Below are positions 63,468 through 64,000 of a stretch of 64,000 nt of DNA, piece after piece. Both the position numbers and the translations under genes were made by a program. The notes beneath the pieces were generated by a model. It saw only the letters and a list, made by a program, of their open reading frames with translations. It made no database searches and was not told the origin of the DNA. The DNA lies in the NCBI RefSeq assembly GCF_021601625.1, contig NZ_BQHR01000007.1:245865-309864 (forward strand), given 5' to 3'. This stretch comes from Pseudomonas paraglycinae. Its GTDB lineage: Bacteria > Pseudomonadota > Gammaproteobacteria > Pseudomonadales > Pseudomonadaceae. The first letter of the stretch is position 1, and every line of letters starts with the position of its first letter.

Positions 63468-63839
63468 ATGAGTTCGTCCACCCCGACCAACACTTCGAAG
63501 CTGGATCGCATCCTTGCCGACAACCAGCGCGACAAGGAAATGGGCTACCGCTACAAGGCCCTGAAGATGTACCCGCACGTGTGCGGCCGCTGCGCCCGTG
63601 AATTTTCCGGCAAGCGCCTGAGCGAGCTGACCGTGCACCACCGCGACCACAACCACGACAACAACCCGCAGGACGGTTCCAACTGGGAACTGCTGTGCCT
63701 GTACTGCCACGACAACGAACACTCGCGCTACACCGACCAGCAGTACTTCGGCGAAGGCTCGCTGAGCACGCCGAAAATCGCCAAGGCTACGCACAACCCG
63801 TTTGCTGCCCTGGCCGGGCTGATGAAGAAAGAAGACTGA
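63468..63839 (+). CDS. yajD: YajD-like HNH nuclease family protein
   Basis: A 123-residue HNH protein. Zinc-type cysteines occur in HVCGRCAREF and LCLYCHDNEHSRY, with the HNH core VHHRDHNHDNNP between them. It corresponds to E. coli YajD, a conserved small HNH protein of unclear physiological role; nuclease activity is inferred from the fold. AAGG-type sequence lies eight to eleven bases before the ATG. Repeat copy D begins 11 bases after its stop. Confidence 0.9.
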   Translation: MSSSTPTNTSKLDRILADNQRDKEMGYRYKALKMYPHVCGRCAREFSGKRLSELTVHHRDHNHDNNPQDGSNWELLCLYCHDNEHSRYTDQQYFGEGSLSTPKIAKATHNPFAALAGLMKKED

Positions 63840-63850
63840 GCCACCACTCT

Positions 63851-63956
63851 GATCGTTCCCACGCTCCGCGTGGGAATGCAGCCCGGGACGCTCCGCGTCC
63901 CAAAGCGGACGCAGAGCGTCCATTGAGGCATTCCCACGCAGAGCGTGGGAACGATC
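63851..63956 (+). repeat. GATCGTTCCCACG palindromic repeat, copy D
   Basis: The shortest copy (106 bases) of the family, again in plus orientation, from GATCGTTCCCACG to CGTGGGAACGATC. It lies between the yajD stop and the probable stop of a minus-strand gene (63955-63957). Confidence 0.85.
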
Positions 63957-64000
63957 AGCACCGCAGATCCTGAATCTGCCCGCCCTCCCCCAATCCCCGT
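63955..64000 (-). CDS. 3' end of an unidentified convergent gene (partial)
   Basis: On the minus strand a frame open from the window edge reads RGLGEGGQIQDLRC and ends at a TGA (63957-63955) that overlaps the last GATC of repeat copy D, the same arrangement as pxpC with copy B. The product cannot be identified from 14 residues; the frame could be accidental. Confidence 0.4.
   Translation of the reverse strand, partial: RGLGEGGQIQDLRC

Overview
The window looks like the chromosome of a fluorescent-group Pseudomonas. It is GC-rich, it has typical Pseudomonas extragenic palindromes (GTGGGAGC-type hairpins and a GATCGTTCCCACG-type repeat), and its gene families are familiar from that genus: TorF-like porin, DUF6279 lipoprotein, HrpA, AceK, LpxO, an MFS-pxpABC cluster and MoxR/VWA. 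No tRNA, rRNA, CRISPR array, phage or insertion sequence was recognised.

Layout. 1-3150: the 3' end of an upstream gene, a small outer-membrane porin, a lipoprotein, a small cytosolic protein and a DUF899 thioredoxin-like protein. 3377-16929 (minus strand): a giant two-partner-secretion/contact-dependent inhibition locus, made of a 4387-residue CdiA-type protein with a VDNN-type pretoxin junction, a nuclease-like tail, and an overlapping small immunity-candidate gene. No CdiB partner lies next to it. 17373-19093: a small periplasmic protein, then a papain-like (AvrRpt2/C70-type) protease with an unknown partner gene, preceded by a large palindrome. 19157-31046: mostly housekeeping and accessory genes (DEAD-box helicase, YbdG-like MscS channel, isochorismatase-like hydrolase with a divergent LysR gene, DMT exporter, azoreductase, LysR-hydrolase-cyclophilin-ABC exporter run, aquaporin Z).

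31062-42123: an N-acyltransferase-like protein; a porin preceded by four exactly spaced 11-bp Pho-box units; an ECF sigma/anti-sigma pair; a FabH-like synthase; HrpA; and AceK. 42533-49310: a chemoreceptor, two convergent DMT transporters, a low-GC island with a GNAT-like orphan, LpxO and CysK. 49439-64000: DUF748 protein, MoxR-VWA pair, MFS-pxpABC operon with divergent LysR, DUF2937, a class II amidotransferase, a membrane protein, an S9 oligopeptidase, a cNMP-binding protein, a proline-rich secreted peptide, a spermidine-synthase-like protein, a YajD HNH protein and the 3' end of a further minus-strand gene.

The points most worth a second look are the CdiA tail/immunity pair without a local CdiB, the protease-partner pair with its palindrome, the Pho-box-controlled porin, and a repeat family whose four copies each sit within 0-11 bases of stop codons, in three cases apparently between convergent genes.
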